This document shows, piece after piece, positions 42,479 through 52,595 of a stretch of 64,000 bases of DNA (positions are counted from its first letter, which is position 1; every line of letters begins with the position of its first letter). The notes beneath the pieces are model-generated. The model searched no databases and had not been told where the DNA came from. It saw nothing but the letters and a program-made list of their open reading frames with translations. This DNA is from an uncultured Pelagibacteraceae bacterium (GTDB taxonomy: Bacteria; Pseudomonadota; Alphaproteobacteria; Pelagibacterales; Pelagibacteraceae): assembly GCA_902616645.1 (NCBI GenBank), contig CACMTO010000001.1, forward strand, positions 167,907 to 231,906. The letters run 5' to 3'. Made by a program: the position numbers and the translations under genes.

Positions 42479-43732
42479 ATGAAAAATAAGTATTCTATAT
42501 TTTCGCTTATTAAAAACGCTTTTTCTCACCATGAAAATTGGGGAATGGCCTGGAAAGATCCTGCGCCAAAAAAAGAGTATGACGCTGTAATCATCGGAGG
42601 AGGTGGTCATGGTCTAGCAACTGCCTATTATTTAGCAAAAAAACATGACATGAAAAATATTGCAGTTGTAGAAAAGGGCTGGATTGGTGGTGGTAATACC
42701 GGAAGAAATACAACTATTATAAGATCAAACTATTTATGGGATGCTAGTGCTGGACTTTATGATCATGCACTAAAAATTTGGGAAGGTCTTTCACAAGAAT
42801 TAAATTATAACGTCATGTTTAGTCAAAGAGGAGTTATTAATCTTGCACATAATCTACAAGATGTTAGAGATTTAAAAAGAAGAACCCATGCAAACAGGCT
42901 CAATGGCATTGATGCAGTATATCTTAACACTCAGGAAATAAAAAAGTTTTGCCCAATTATTAATACATCACAAGATATAAGGTACCCGGTTTTAGGAGGC
43001 ACTTTGCAACGAAGAGCTGGAACAGCTAGACATGATGCTGTTGCCTGGGGCTATGCAAGAGGTGCGGACGAAATGGGTGTTGACATAATCCAAAATTGTG
43101 AAGTTAAAGGAATTAAAAGAAATGAGGATACTGTTGAGGGAATAGAAACAACAAAAGGTTTTATAAAAACAAAGAAAATTGGAGTTGTTGCAGCAGGTCA
43201 CTCTAGTGTTATAGCTAATATGGCTGGTTTAAGATTACCTTTAGAAAGCAAGCCACTACAAGCCTTAGTTTCTGAACCAGTAAAACCTGTAATTGATACT
43301 GTAGTAATGTCTAATGCTGTTCACGCATATGTGAGTCAATCTGATAAAGGAGAGTTAGTTATTGGCGCTGGCACTGATGATTACATATCTTATTCTCAAA
43401 AAGGTAGTCATGATATAGTTGAAGGTACTTTAAATGCTATATTAGAACTTTATCCAATCTTTAGTAGAATGAGAATGTTGCGTCAATGGGGCGGAATTGT
43501 TGATATATGTCCAGATGCAAGTCCTATTATTAGCAAAACATCTATTAAGGGTTTATATTTTAATTGTGGTTGGGGGACCGGCGGATTTAAAGCAACTCCT
43601 GGTTCTGGAGATTTGTTTGCTCATACAATTGCCAATGATGAACCACATAAATTAAATGCAGCTTTTAATATTAATAGATTTGTAAGTGGTGATCTTGTCG
43701 ATGAACATGGTGCTGCCGCAGTTGCTCATTAA
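42479..43732 (+). CDS. soxB: Sarcosine oxidase, beta subunit
   Basis: Flavoprotein subunit that oxidises sarcosine to glycine with formaldehyde passed to folate. The Rossmann loop [23 protein letters not shown] (34-56), [25 protein letters not shown] (74-97), the [19 protein letters not shown] block with His185 (position of covalent FMN attachment in characterised enzymes) and the C-terminal [20 protein letters not shown] are all conserved. A length of 417 is typical of heterotetrameric SoxB. It leads the soxBDAG operon. Confidence 0.96.
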   Translation: MKNKYSIFSLIKNAFSHHENWGMAWKDPAPKKEYDAVIIGGGGHGLATAYYLAKKHDMKNIAVVEKGWIGGGNTGRNTTIIRSNYLWDASAGLYDHALKIWEGLSQELNYNVMFSQRGVINLAHNLQDVRDLKRRTHANRLNGIDAVYLNTQEIKKFCPIINTSQDIRYPVLGGTLQRRAGTARHDAVAWGYARGADEMGVDIIQNCEVKGIKRNEDTVEGIETTKGFIKTKKIGVVAAGHSSVIANMAGLRLPLESKPLQALVSEPVKPVIDTVVMSNAVHAYVSQSDKGELVIGAGTDDYISYSQKGSHDIVEGTLNAILELYPIFSRMRMLRQWGGIVDICPDASPIISKTSIKGLYFNCGWGTGGFKATPGSGDLFAHTIANDEPHKLNAAFNINRFVSGDLVDEHGAAAVAH

Positions 43733-44007
43733 TGTTTGTAATCAATTGTCCGTATTGTGGTGAAAGAGAGCAAAGTGAATTTAAAGCTGGAGGGGAAGCT
43801 CATATCATTAGACCTAAACAGCCTACCGAACTAAGCGATGATGAATGGGCAGAATATTTATTTATGAGAAAGAATATAAAAGGAGTTCAATTTGAAAGAT
43901 GGAATCACGCTCACGGTTGTAGAAAGTGGTTTAATGTTGTTAGAGACACATCCAATGATGCTATTAAAGCAGTTTACAAAATGGGTGAGAAACCACCAAC
44001 TTATTAA
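43732..44007 (+). CDS. soxD: Sarcosine oxidase, delta subunit
   Basis: A 91-residue zinc-binding subunit. INCPYCGEREQSEFKAGGEAHIIRP provides the first Cys pair and HAHGCRKWFNVVRDTSND the later Cys and His ligands. The order soxB-soxD-soxA-soxG is the classic one. Its ATG overlaps the soxB stop by one base. Confidence 0.96.
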   Translation: MFVINCPYCGEREQSEFKAGGEAHIIRPKQPTELSDDEWAEYLFMRKNIKGVQFERWNHAHGCRKWFNVVRDTSNDAIKAVYKMGEKPPTY

Positions 44008-44010
44008 ATA

Positions 44011-47000
44011 ATGACAAAAAATTTAAGAGTTAAAACAAGTAAATTTATTGATGAAACCTATAAAATTTCATTCAAATTTAATAGAACAACTTACTATGGG
44101 TACAAAGGGGATACATTAGCCTCTGCACTTTTAGCAAATGACGTTCATTTAGTTGGAAGAAGTTTTAAATACCACAGACCACGTGGAATAATGACGGCAG
44201 GTTCAGAGGAACCTAATGCAATTGTTCAACTTCATAATAATTCTGCAAGAACAGAACCAAATGTAAGAGCTACAGAAATAGAGATTTATGAAGGACTTGA
44301 AGCTTCAAGTCAAAATTGTTGGCCAAGTGTAAATTTTGACATTGGTGGTATAAATAATTTTTTAAGCCCAGTGTTACCCGCGGGTTTTTATTACAAAACT
44401 TTTATGTGGCCAGCTAGTTTCTGGGAGAAATATGAATATTTTATTAGAAAATCTGCAGGGTTAGGTAAATCCCCTACTGAACCTGATCCTGATATCTATG
44501 AACACAAATATATTCATTGTGATGTATTAGTTGTTGGTGCTGGTATTGCTGGAATTTTAGCTGCTAAAACAGCTGCAAAGAATGGATTTAAAACACTATT
44601 GCTTGATGAGAAATCTTATTTGGGAGGCTCAACTATTTATCAAAATATAGAAAACCATAAAATAAATAACCAAATTTCAAATTCTTGGTTAGAAAAAGAA
44701 ATTAATGAAATTAAAAAACTTAAAAACTTGGAAATAAAAGTAAGAACAAGCGTAGCAGCATTTCATGGATACAATTTTTTATTAGCTCGTGAAAATTTAA
44801 CTGATCACTTACCTTTAGATCAAAGAAAAAATAAAACTCGTCACAGACTGCTTAAAATAAGAGCCAAAAAAGTTATTATGGCCACCGGATCTTTAGAAAG
44901 ACCTTTAATTTTCGATAATAATGATCGTCCTGGTATTTTACTTTCATCAGCTATTGAGAAGTATGCAAATCTTTTTGGTGTAGCGTGTGGTGAAAAAGGT
45001 GTTCTTTTCACAAATAATGATAGCGGATATGAAACCGCTATTAGTCTTTTTCAAAAAGGGATTAATATAGAGGCAATAATTGATAATAGAGAAAATATAG
45101 ATTCAAAACTAATAAAAGAAATTGAAAAAAATAATATTAAAGTCTTCAAAGGATATACTGTAGTTAATACTTCTGGATATAAAAGAATTAATAATGTTTC
45201 AATAATGCAACTTTCAAAAGATGGTCAAAAAGTAGTAGGTCCAAAACTATCTATTGCATGTGACTACCTTGGAATTTCTGGAGGATGGACTCCAGCTGTT
45301 CATCTTTTTACACAATCTGGGGGAAAATTGAAATTTAGAGATGAAGATCAAGTTTTTATTCCAAATATATATTCTTCAGACCAAATCAGCATTGGTTCAT
45401 GTAATGGTGATTTTACTTTAGATGAAATATTATCAAGTATACCTAATAAGTTAAAAGAATTTTTAGATTTAAAGAAATCAGATTATGATGACCTTGAAGT
45501 TCAATCTTCATTTAATAAGTCAAAAAGAAATATATGGTTACTTCCCTCAGATAAAGTTATTGGAAAAACTAAACCATTTGTTGATTATCAAAATGATGCT
45601 ACGGCAAAAGACATAAAATTAGCCTTAAGAGAAGGATTTAGGTCAATAGAACATGTCAAAAGATACACAACTACCGGTATGGGGACTGATCAAGGAAAAC
45701 TTGGTAACATGCATGCATTAGGTATAATTTCTGAAACAGCAGGTTCTAAAATGGGTGAACTTGGCACAACAACATTTAGACCACCATACACTCCTCTAAC
45801 TTTCGGAACAATAGTTGGAAGAAATGTAGGAGAGTATTTCGATATATTCAGAAAGACACCAATTCATGAATGGCATGTTCAAAATAAAGCTGAATTTGAA
45901 AATGTTGGTCAATGGAAGAGAGCTTGGTATTACCCTAAAAATGGTGAAAGTATGCATAATGCAGTCCAAAGAGAAAGTAAAGCCGCAAGAGATAGTGCTG
46001 GTATATTAGATGCATCTACTTTAGGTAAAATAGATATTCAAGGAACTGATGCATCAGAATTTTTGAACAGAGTTTATACTAACGCTTGGTCAAAACTTGC
46101 TATTGGAAGATGTAGGTATGGATTGATGCTTAACGAAGATGGTATGGTTTATGATGATGGAGTCACAACAAGATTAGATGAAAATCATTATATCATGACT
46201 ACTACTACTGGAGGAGCTGCAACTGTTCTAGGAAAGCTAGAGGATTATTTACAAACTGAATGGCCTGAATTAGATGTCTATTTAACATCTGTAACTGATC
46301 ACTATGCAACAATTAGTGTTTGTGGACCAAACAGTAAAAAAATTGTTTCTCAAGTAATTCCTGATCTCGATTTTTCAGATAAGAGTTTTCCGCACATGTC
46401 TTTTAAGAATGCAAAAATTGATAAAATTAAATGTAGAGTAATGAGAATTAGTTTTACTGGTGAACAAAGCTATGAAATTAATGTTCAAGCTAATTATGGT
46501 AAATCTGTATGGGAAAAATGTATGGAAATAGGAAAAGAATTTAATATTACTCCATATGGAACGGAAACTATGCATTTGTTAAGAGCTGAAAAAGGATTCA
46601 TTATAGTTGGTCAAGATACAGACGCAACAATGACCCCTATAGATTTACAAATGGATTGGATAGTAAGTAAAAAGAAATACGATTTTATAGGAAAGAGATC
46701 TTTGTATAGATCTGATACGATTAAAGAAGATAGAAAACAATTAGTAGGTCTTCTTACAGAAAATCCAGATGAAGTTTTAGAAGAGGGAGCACAAATCGTC
46801 GCTGATATTAAGAAATCCCCAATTGAAATGTTAGGTCATGTAACTTCAAGTTATTATAGTCCAAATTTAAAAAAATCTATCGCATTAGGAGTTGTGAGAG
46901 GTGGAAAAAACATGATAGGTCATAAATTAATAATTCCAATGGAAAATAAAAATATTAATGTGACAGTTGCGGATCCAGTTTTTTTAGATAAGGAGAATAA

Positions 47001-47016
47001 AAGAATAAATGCTTAA
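44011..47016 (+). CDS. soxA: Sarcosine oxidase, alpha subunit
   Basis: A 1001-residue subunit. The N-terminal domain (about 1-100) with GRSFKYHRPRGIMTAGSEEPNAIVQ is the TsoX/ferredoxin-like part. The NAD-binding domain has CDVLVVGAGIAGILAAKTAAKNG (about 170-192) and VIMATGSLERPLIF. The C-terminal half (about 620-1001) is a GcvT-like tetrahydrofolate-binding domain with SLGKIDIQG-like and MHLLRAEKGFIIVGQDTDATMTP segments. Together the subunits form glycine and 5,10-methylene-tetrahydrofolate, feeding serine synthesis through GlyA. Confidence 0.96.
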   Translation: MTKNLRVKTSKFIDETYKISFKFNRTTYYGYKGDTLASALLANDVHLVGRSFKYHRPRGIMTAGSEEPNAIVQLHNNSARTEPNVRATEIEIYEGLEASSQNCWPSVNFDIGGINNFLSPVLPAGFYYKTFMWPASFWEKYEYFIRKSAGLGKSPTEPDPDIYEHKYIHCDVLVVGAGIAGILAAKTAAKNGFKTLLLDEKSYLGGSTIYQNIENHKINNQISNSWLEKEINEIKKLKNLEIKVRTSVAAFHGYNFLLARENLTDHLPLDQRKNKTRHRLLKIRAKKVIMATGSLERPLIFDNNDRPGILLSSAIEKYANLFGVACGEKGVLFTNNDSGYETAISLFQKGINIEAIIDNRENIDSKLIKEIEKNNIKVFKGYTVVNTSGYKRINNVSIMQLSKDGQKVVGPKLSIACDYLGISGGWTPAVHLFTQSGGKLKFRDEDQVFIPNIYSSDQISIGSCNGDFTLDEILSSIPNKLKEFLDLKKSDYDDLEVQSSFNKSKRNIWLLPSDKVIGKTKPFVDYQNDATAKDIKLALREGFRSIEHVKRYTTTGMGTDQGKLGNMHALGIISETAGSKMGELGTTTFRPPYTPLTFGTIVGRNVGEYFDIFRKTPIHEWHVQNKAEFENVGQWKRAWYYPKNGESMHNAVQRESKAARDSAGILDASTLGKIDIQGTDASEFLNRVYTNAWSKLAIGRCRYGLMLNEDGMVYDDGVTTRLDENHYIMTTTTGGAATVLGKLEDYLQTEWPELDVYLTSVTDHYATISVCGPNSKKIVSQVIPDLDFSDKSFPHMSFKNAKIDKIKCRVMRISFTGEQSYEINVQANYGKSVWEKCMEIGKEFNITPYGTETMHLLRAEKGFIIVGQDTDATMTPIDLQMDWIVSKKKYDFIGKRSLYRSDTIKEDRKQLVGLLTENPDEVLEEGAQIVADIKKSPIEMLGHVTSSYYSPNLKKSIALGVVRGGKNMIGHKLIIPMENKNINVTVADPVFLDKENKRINA

Positions 47017-47572
47017 TTACTCAAATGTGATAACCGAAGAAAAATCTTACACAGGTTTACAAATGAAAGAAATTAAACCTATTATGAAATTGATTATAAG
47101 AGGTAAGAAAAGAGAATTTTTATCAGCAATTGGTAAATCATTAAACTTATTGTTACCTACTGAAGCTAATACGTCATCAAGAAGTGATAAATTAACTGCT
47201 CTATGGTTAAGTCCGGATGAGTGGATGATTTATTGTAATAAAATCTCAAGCTTTGATAATAACGAATATGAAATTGAAAATTTACTTAACAAAAATATTT
47301 CAAAAATGAATTTAGGTGCTGTGACAAATGTTACTGATCAATTTGTTTTAATAAATATTAAAGGTGATAAGATTTTTGATTTATTTGCAACTGGATCTCC
47401 GTTTAATTTTAATGATTTTAGAAAAAAAGAAGGCTCCGTTACACAAACGATTCTCGCAAAAATTGATGTAATTATCCATAATCAGAACAAAAATGAGGTT
47501 AATCTTTTTGTAAGACGTTCATTTTCCCAACATTTATTCTCATGGATGAATGATAGTGCGTCAAGATTATAG
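47009..47572 (+). CDS. soxG: Sarcosine oxidase, gamma subunit
   Basis: A 187-residue subunit with a GcvT-like half-fold. LLPTEANTSSRSDKLTALWLSPDEWMIYCN (about 50-79), VTDQFVLINIKGDKIFDLFATGSPFNF and the C-terminal FVRRSFSQHLFSWMND match SoxG. Its first eight bases overlap the end of soxA, and it completes the four-subunit enzyme. Confidence 0.92.
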   Translation: MLNYSNVITEEKSYTGLQMKEIKPIMKLIIRGKKREFLSAIGKSLNLLLPTEANTSSRSDKLTALWLSPDEWMIYCNKISSFDNNEYEIENLLNKNISKMNLGAVTNVTDQFVLINIKGDKIFDLFATGSPFNFNDFRKKEGSVTQTILAKIDVIIHNQNKNEVNLFVRRSFSQHLFSWMNDSASRL

Positions 47573-47606
47573 TCTCATTTAGATCCTAAATAAGTTAAAT
47601 AAAAAT

Positions 47607-48374
47607 ATGAAAAAATTATTTTTAATAGCAATTATTGCTTTTTTACCCTTTTCACTTAATGCGGAATCTAATTTAGATAAAATTTTATCTTCTGGAGTAT
47701 TAAAAGTTGGTACAACTGGAGATTGGGATCCTATGACAGTTAAAGATCCTGCAACTAACAAATATAAAGGTTTTGATATCGATGTTATGAACCAATTAGC
47801 AAAAGATATGGGTGTTAAAATTGAGTTCGTACCTGCAGAATGGAAAACTATTGTCTCAGGAATAACATCAGAAAGATATGATATCTCAACTAGTGTTACA
47901 AAAACCCCAAAAAGAGCTGAGGTAGCTGGTTTCACGGATACATATTATAAATATGCTACTGTGCCGCTCGTTCTTAAAAAGAACTTAAAAAAATTTCCAA
48001 CTTGGGACTCACTTAATAATTCAAATGTAACAATTGCGACTACACTCGGTACTTCTCAGGAAGAAAAAGCGAAAGAATTTTTTCCAAAATCAAAATTAAA
48101 TTCAATAGAGGCGCCAGCGAGAGACTTTCAAGAAGTATTAGCAGGTAGAGCTGATGGTAATATCACAAGTTCAACAGAAGCAAACAAATTGGTTATTAAA
48201 TATCCTCAATTAGCAATCGTTCCAGATGGTGGAAAAAATCCAGCATTTTTAGCAATGATGGTTCCTAAAGGTGATTCTAAATGGAATAATTATGTTAATA
48301 AATGGATTAAGGATAAAAAATCCTCAGGCTTCTTCACAAAGTTATTAGCTAAATATAATCTAAAGAGCTTATAA
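47607..48374 (+). CDS. ABC transporter substrate-binding protein, amino-acid type (family 3)
   Basis: A 255-residue periplasmic protein with signal peptide [19 protein letters not shown]. The mature start [25 protein letters not shown] and [17 protein letters not shown], then [26 protein letters not shown] (about 90-115) are typical of family 3 binding proteins. The same fold and the TTGDW start occur in periplasmic cyclohexadienyl dehydratases, so an enzymatic role cannot be excluded. The polar-amino-acid-type permease gene immediately downstream argues for transport. It starts 34 bases after soxG and is likely read with the sox operon. Confidence 0.85.
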   Translation: MKKLFLIAIIAFLPFSLNAESNLDKILSSGVLKVGTTGDWDPMTVKDPATNKYKGFDIDVMNQLAKDMGVKIEFVPAEWKTIVSGITSERYDISTSVTKTPKRAEVAGFTDTYYKYATVPLVLKKNLKKFPTWDSLNNSNVTIATTLGTSQEEKAKEFFPKSKLNSIEAPARDFQEVLAGRADGNITSSTEANKLVIKYPQLAIVPDGGKNPAFLAMMVPKGDSKWNNYVNKWIKDKKSSGFFTKLLAKYNLKSL

Positions 48375-48414
48375 AAAATTAGTATTTAATTTTTTATTCT
48401 TTATAAGTTAAAGA

Positions 48415-49146
48415 GTGAAAAATCTTTTTTTATTAATTCTAATTTTTTCATTAACTTCATGTGGCAAAAGTGAGTTAAACTGGCTAGTCTTATCACCAAA
48501 CAATATTGAGGGATTAACTAATCTAAAGTTTTTATTAAGTGGTTTAACAACTACAATCTATATTAGTTTAGTATCTATAATTATTTCGATTTTTCTCGGT
48601 CTTTTAGTTGCTATTCCCTCTCTAGCCAAAAGTAAATTCTTAACCTACATGAATATTGGTTATGTAGAGATTGTAAGAGCAATTCCTTTACTAGTTTTAA
48701 TTTTATGGATTTATTATGGTCTACCGATTATGACAGGTATAAGTTTTAGTCCTTTCGTCTCAGGTATCATTGCATTATCAATTAGTGAAAGTGCTTTCCA
48801 AGCAGAAATATTTAGAGCAGGAATTAATTCAATAAAAAAATCACAATGGGAAGCTGGGAGTTCTTTGGGATTAAACTTTTTAAGAAAACTAAGATTGGTT
48901 ATTTTACCTCAGGCAATAAAAAATATTTTACCTGCTATTGGTAATCAATTTGTTTATGTTCTTAAAATGTCATCTCTTGTATCAATAATTGGTATTGGCG
49001 ATTTAACAAGAAAAGCAAATGAATTAGTTGTTACAACCTATAGACCGTTGGAAATATACACATTTTTGATTTTAGAGTATTTAGTTCTGATATTAATTGT
49101 TTCTTATTTGGTTAGAAAATTAGAAAAGAAATTACAAAAAGATTAA
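48415..49146 (+). CDS. Amino-acid-type ABC transporter permease with lipoprotein-like N-terminus
   Basis: A 243-residue inner-membrane permease with about five helices. The HisM/GlnP signature region SESAFQAEIFRAGINSIKKSQWEAGSSLGL (about 121-150) contains the E-A-G loop that docks the ATPase. GLTTTIYISLVSIIISIFLG near residue 43 is the usual first conserved helix. The start is GTG at 48415. The N-terminus MKNLFLLILIFSLTSCGKSE looks like a lipoprotein signal with a lipobox Cys16, which permeases normally lack. No ATP-binding subunit gene lies nearby, so an ATPase must be borrowed from elsewhere. Confidence 0.88.
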   Translation: MKNLFLLILIFSLTSCGKSELNWLVLSPNNIEGLTNLKFLLSGLTTTIYISLVSIIISIFLGLLVAIPSLAKSKFLTYMNIGYVEIVRAIPLLVLILWIYYGLPIMTGISFSPFVSGIIALSISESAFQAEIFRAGINSIKKSQWEAGSSLGLNFLRKLRLVILPQAIKNILPAIGNQFVYVLKMSSLVSIIGIGDLTRKANELVVTTYRPLEIYTFLILEYLVLILIVSYLVRKLEKKLQKD

Positions 49147-49163
49147 TTTTTAAACTGACAACT

Positions 49164-49691
49164 TTATCTATTTTTTCTCCAGTTCCAAGGCATTTCAAAA
49201 GTACCTGACCATAGACCTAGTTTTTCTTTTTTAGCAAAAATTTCTTGTGCTACAAATTTTTTTGAATACTTCTTATATGCTACTGCATGTCCAGTTTGAA
49301 CCATCCATGCATTAATATTTGTTTTATTTAAAAAACATTCAGCTATAAATCTTTTATATCTATCTTTACTACTGTACTTACAGACTACAAGTTTATCATT
49401 TATTTTTTTTCTAAGTCTGTCTGCTGAAATTTGGCCGCAAGGATAATCTTTGCCAAATGTTAAAAAAGAAATACTTAACGAAGATCTTCTACATTGCTGT
49501 TTTTTTTCAGGGGCATCAATACCAAATAAACGTATTTTTTTTTTATCTATTCTTAATGTATCTCCATCAATTACTTTGGCTATACCTGAGATTACTTTAA
49601 TTTCCTCTGATTTTACATCAATATTAACGAGCGAGAAAAAGATTAAACAGATATTAATTTGTAAAAAGATTTTTATTTTGTTTAAATACAT
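49164..49691 (-). CDS. Secreted thermonuclease (SNase)-like protein
   Basis: A 175-residue protein with an N-terminal signal sequence (about 1-28) and a staphylococcal-nuclease OB fold. VISGIAKVIDGDTLRIDKKKIRLFGIDAPEKKQQC (34-68) holds the calcium-binding Asp residues and the first catalytic Arg. SKDRYKRFIAECFL (about 107-120) has the second Arg position, and LGLWSGTFEMPWNWR ends the domain. It probably degrades nucleic acid in the periplasm or outside. Its first 38 bases overlap the end of the MATE gene. Confidence 0.88.
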   Translation of the reverse strand: MYLNKIKIFLQINICLIFFSLVNIDVKSEEIKVISGIAKVIDGDTLRIDKKKIRLFGIDAPEKKQQCRRSSLSISFLTFGKDYPCGQISADRLRKKINDKLVVCKYSSKDRYKRFIAECFLNKTNINAWMVQTGHAVAYKKYSKKFVAQEIFAKKEKLGLWSGTFEMPWNWRKNR

Positions 49692-51024
49692 TATTTAAAA
49701 AATACCTAATAAATATTAAAACTGCAATTCCCATTAACCAGTTTGTTATTAAAATAGTATAAAAAATATCTTCATAATCTCCTCCCCTAATATTAATCAC
49801 ATACCATAGACTTAAAAAAGGGAGAGCTGTTAATCTCAAAATGCTCATATAAAGACTATAAACAGGTTTTTTTACTGCTTGAAATACAGCGGTTGTAATG
49901 AAAAATACTGGATAAATTGGTCCTATTAATGCAGCAACTTTTAAGTAAATAATACCATGTTTAATTGCTGTTGAGTTATCTGTAAATAATGTGATTAAAA
50001 ATTCTGCTCCAAAAAAAATTATCAAACCAGCACAAATCATAAAAGAGGATCCAAATAAAAGAGCCTTTCTATATAATTCTCTTATACGATCATAACTTTT
50101 TGCACCAAAGTTTTGTCCACCAATTGATAATACTGCTGTATTTAATCCAATCACAGGAAGTAAAAAAACTTGCTCAATTCTTAAAGCAGCACCATAACCA
50201 GCAGTAGCTAGATCACCGAATTGCCCAATAAAATACAGAATATTAAATATACCCACGCCTATTAACAACATACTAAACATTACAGGAATGGTTTGATAAA
50301 CAAGCTCTCCTAATAGATTTAATTTTGGAATAAAACATTGGAGTTTTAAATATTGTTTTAATTCACAGCAATAAACTTTATAAGCTAAATATAGTAAGCC
50401 GATAAACTGAGCAACAACAGTAGCTATAGCTAATCCAGCAATACCAAAAGCTGGGATAAATCCATAACCAAAAATAAATAGAGGATTTAAAAAAATATTT
50501 AAAAAGAAACTAAATATTAAAACATTTCTGTAACTTTTTGTATCTCCTTGAGCATTTAAAGTACCATTTAAGGATATCTGGATTAAAACAATTATTGTTC
50601 CATAAAAAATAATATCTAAATATTTTCTTGATAAAATTATACCTGCTTGATCTGATCCCATTACAGAGAGTAAAAAATCTGATACGTTTAATCCTAAAAA
50701 AGTAACCAAAATAGAAAGAAAAATTGCAAATATTATTGACTGTGCAACAAACAATGAAGCTTTCTTTTTGTTATTGGCACCTATATTGTTACCAATCAAA
50801 GTATTTGTTCCTGCTGTCAGTCCAACACCAATAGCAACTATTATGAAATAAATTGGAAAAGACTTTGCAATAGCTGCTATTGCTTCAGCTGAAATTCTAC
50901 CTGCAAACCATGTGTCAACTAGATTATAAAAGGTTTGGAATAATGAGCCAACACTTGCAGGAATGGTCACTTTTCTGAGTAAAAACCATATTGGATCTTT
51001 TGTGAGTTTAAGTGTTTGTGACAA
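49654..51024 (-). CDS. MATE-family efflux transporter
   Basis: A 456-residue protein with twelve predicted helices in two six-helix bundles. PASVGSLFQTFYNLVDTWFAGRISAEAIAAI (about 18-48) and QNFGAKSYDRIRELYRKA (about 304-321) are the corresponding elements of the two halves. MATE proteins export cationic compounds using proton or sodium gradients; the substrate is unknown. The start is TTG at 51024, preceded by AAGGA at a good distance, and no upstream ATG exists. It follows trhO by eight bases. Confidence 0.92.
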   Translation of the reverse strand: MSQTLKLTKDPIWFLLRKVTIPASVGSLFQTFYNLVDTWFAGRISAEAIAAIAKSFPIYFIIVAIGVGLTAGTNTLIGNNIGANNKKKASLFVAQSIIFAIFLSILVTFLGLNVSDFLLSVMGSDQAGIILSRKYLDIIFYGTIIVLIQISLNGTLNAQGDTKSYRNVLIFSFFLNIFLNPLFIFGYGFIPAFGIAGLAIATVVAQFIGLLYLAYKVYCCELKQYLKLQCFIPKLNLLGELVYQTIPVMFSMLLIGVGIFNILYFIGQFGDLATAGYGAALRIEQVFLLPVIGLNTAVLSIGGQNFGAKSYDRIRELYRKALLFGSSFMICAGLIIFFGAEFLITLFTDNSTAIKHGIIYLKVAALIGPIYPVFFITTAVFQAVKKPVYSLYMSILRLTALPFLSLWYVINIRGGDYEDIFYTILITNWLMGIAVLIFIRYFLNNVFKQNKNLFTN

Positions 51025-51032
51025 ATAAATCC

Positions 51033-51944
51033 TTAATTGTATTCTTTTTGAAAATTATATTTTTTTCCAGATAATTTAGCCTTATATATCTGACTTTGTC
51101 TCATTCTGAAACGAGATTTTTGATTTTTTGTGAGTTTATTAAAACAATTTGGACAAGTAACTCCCTCCTCATATCTTTTAGATTTTTTGTCTTTAATTGA
51201 AATTGGTTGTCTACATCCACCACAAACAGAATATGTTCCTTGTTTTAATTTATGTTTTAAACTAACTCTATTATCGAATACAAAACATTCACCTTTCCAT
51301 AAACTATCTTTTTTCCTAATTTTTTTTAAGTAATTGATAATTCCTCCTTTTAATTGATACACATTCTTAAAACCTTTATTTTCTAAATATACAGAGGCTT
51401 TCTCGCATCTAATTCCTCCAGTACAAAACATGGCTATTTGTTGATCCTTTTTTAATTTTTTTAAATATTTTGGAAAATCTCTAAAATTACTGATATCCGG
51501 ATTTACTGATTTTTTAAAAGATCCAATCTTATTTTCAAAAGGCTTTCTTGCATCTAATAAAAATGTTTTTTTATCCTTAATTAAGTTATTCCATTTTTTT
51601 GGTTCGATATAACTTTGCTTTTTTTTAACTCTGTTTGATAATCTTAGATCCATTGAAACAACTTCTTTTTTGATTTTAACTTTTGATTTATGAAAAGGAT
51701 TAAACTTGCTTTTTGAATTATTAAAGCTATCAAAATTTTTAATATTAAAGATTTTTTTTAATTGAATAATACAATTTTTAATATCATTATTTTTTCCAGA
51801 TACCGATCCATTTATACCTTCTTTAGATATGATGACTGAACCATATACGTTATTATTAATCAAAAAATTATTTAAAGTTTTTTGATTTTTTTTTAATTTT
51901 TTAATTTGCTGAAATCTATAAAAACCAAATATAGTAAACATCAA
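51033..51944 (-). CDS. trhO: tRNA uridine-34 hydroxylase TrhO (rhodanese family)
   Basis: A 303-residue YceA/TrhO protein. An N-terminal acylphosphatase-like domain has GSVIISKEGINGSVSG (35-50). The rhodanese domain has FLLDARKPFENKIGSF (about 133-148) and AMFCTGGIRCEKASVYLENKGF with the active-site Cys (about 174). The C-terminal Cys cluster CGGCRQPI...CPNC is also present. TrhO hydroxylates uridine 34 of certain tRNAs using prephenate-dependent or oxygen chemistry in E. coli and B. subtilis. It overlaps the methyltransferase gene in an ATGA. Confidence 0.9.
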   Translation of the reverse strand: MMFTIFGFYRFQQIKKLKKNQKTLNNFLINNNVYGSVIISKEGINGSVSGKNNDIKNCIIQLKKIFNIKNFDSFNNSKSKFNPFHKSKVKIKKEVVSMDLRLSNRVKKKQSYIEPKKWNNLIKDKKTFLLDARKPFENKIGSFKKSVNPDISNFRDFPKYLKKLKKDQQIAMFCTGGIRCEKASVYLENKGFKNVYQLKGGIINYLKKIRKKDSLWKGECFVFDNRVSLKHKLKQGTYSVCGGCRQPISIKDKKSKRYEEGVTCPNCFNKLTKNQKSRFRMRQSQIYKAKLSGKKYNFQKEYN

Positions 51945-52591
51945 ATTTTCCTACAAACAGTCATTCCATCACCGAAAGGAACAATTACTTTTTCAACCCT
52001 CTTATCTTTGGAAATGAAATCATTCAACTCTCTTATATTTTTTGTATATTTGTTATTTATATCTTTACCAACCACTTCACCGTGCCATAGAACATTATCA
52101 ATTATAATTAGACCCCCATTGTTTATTAAGTCTAAAGAAATTTGATAATATCTTTTATAATTCATCTTATCAGCATCTATAAAAATCAAATCAAATTTTT
52201 GATTTCTAATTTTAACTAATGTTTCTAAAGCTGGTTTAATAATTGTTTTAATCTTATGATCTTGACGAGACTTTTTAAAAAATTTAACAGCAATTTTATT
52301 TGTTTTTTCATCTTTATCTAAAGCAGTAATTTTACCATTATCAGGTAAGGCTAATGCCATAGACAAAGTGCTTAAACCGGTAAAAGTTCCAATTTCTAGC
52401 ACTTTTCTAATCTTAGAAACTTTTATAATTAAATGAAGAAATTGACATTGCGAAATAGATATTTGCATTCTTTTAACATTTCCTAATTTTAGATTATATT
52501 CTATTATTTCTTTTTGAACTGAATGTAGTTTTAAACCATATTTTAAAATATAATCTTGTAACTGTTTAGTGATGTTAAGGTCTGAGCCCAT
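51941..52591 (-). CDS. O-methyltransferase, CCoAOMT-like
   Basis: A 216-residue class I SAM-dependent methyltransferase of the catechol/caffeoyl-CoA O-methyltransferase family. KVLEIGTFTGLSTLSMALALP (about 60-80) is motif I. ALDKDEKTNKIAVKFFKKS follows, FDLIFIDADKMNYKRYYQ (about 126-143) has the metal-binding Asp, and GGLIIIDNVLWHGEVV (about 150-165) provides the second metal ligands. The substrate is unknown; it is placed between gatB and trhO and so could act on RNA modification, but that is speculative. Confidence 0.88.
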   Translation of the reverse strand: MGSDLNITKQLQDYILKYGLKLHSVQKEIIEYNLKLGNVKRMQISISQCQFLHLIIKVSKIRKVLEIGTFTGLSTLSMALALPDNGKITALDKDEKTNKIAVKFFKKSRQDHKIKTIIKPALETLVKIRNQKFDLIFIDADKMNYKRYYQISLDLINNGGLIIIDNVLWHGEVVGKDINNKYTKNIRELNDFISKDKRVEKVIVPFGDGMTVCRKI

Positions 52592-52595
52592 AACC

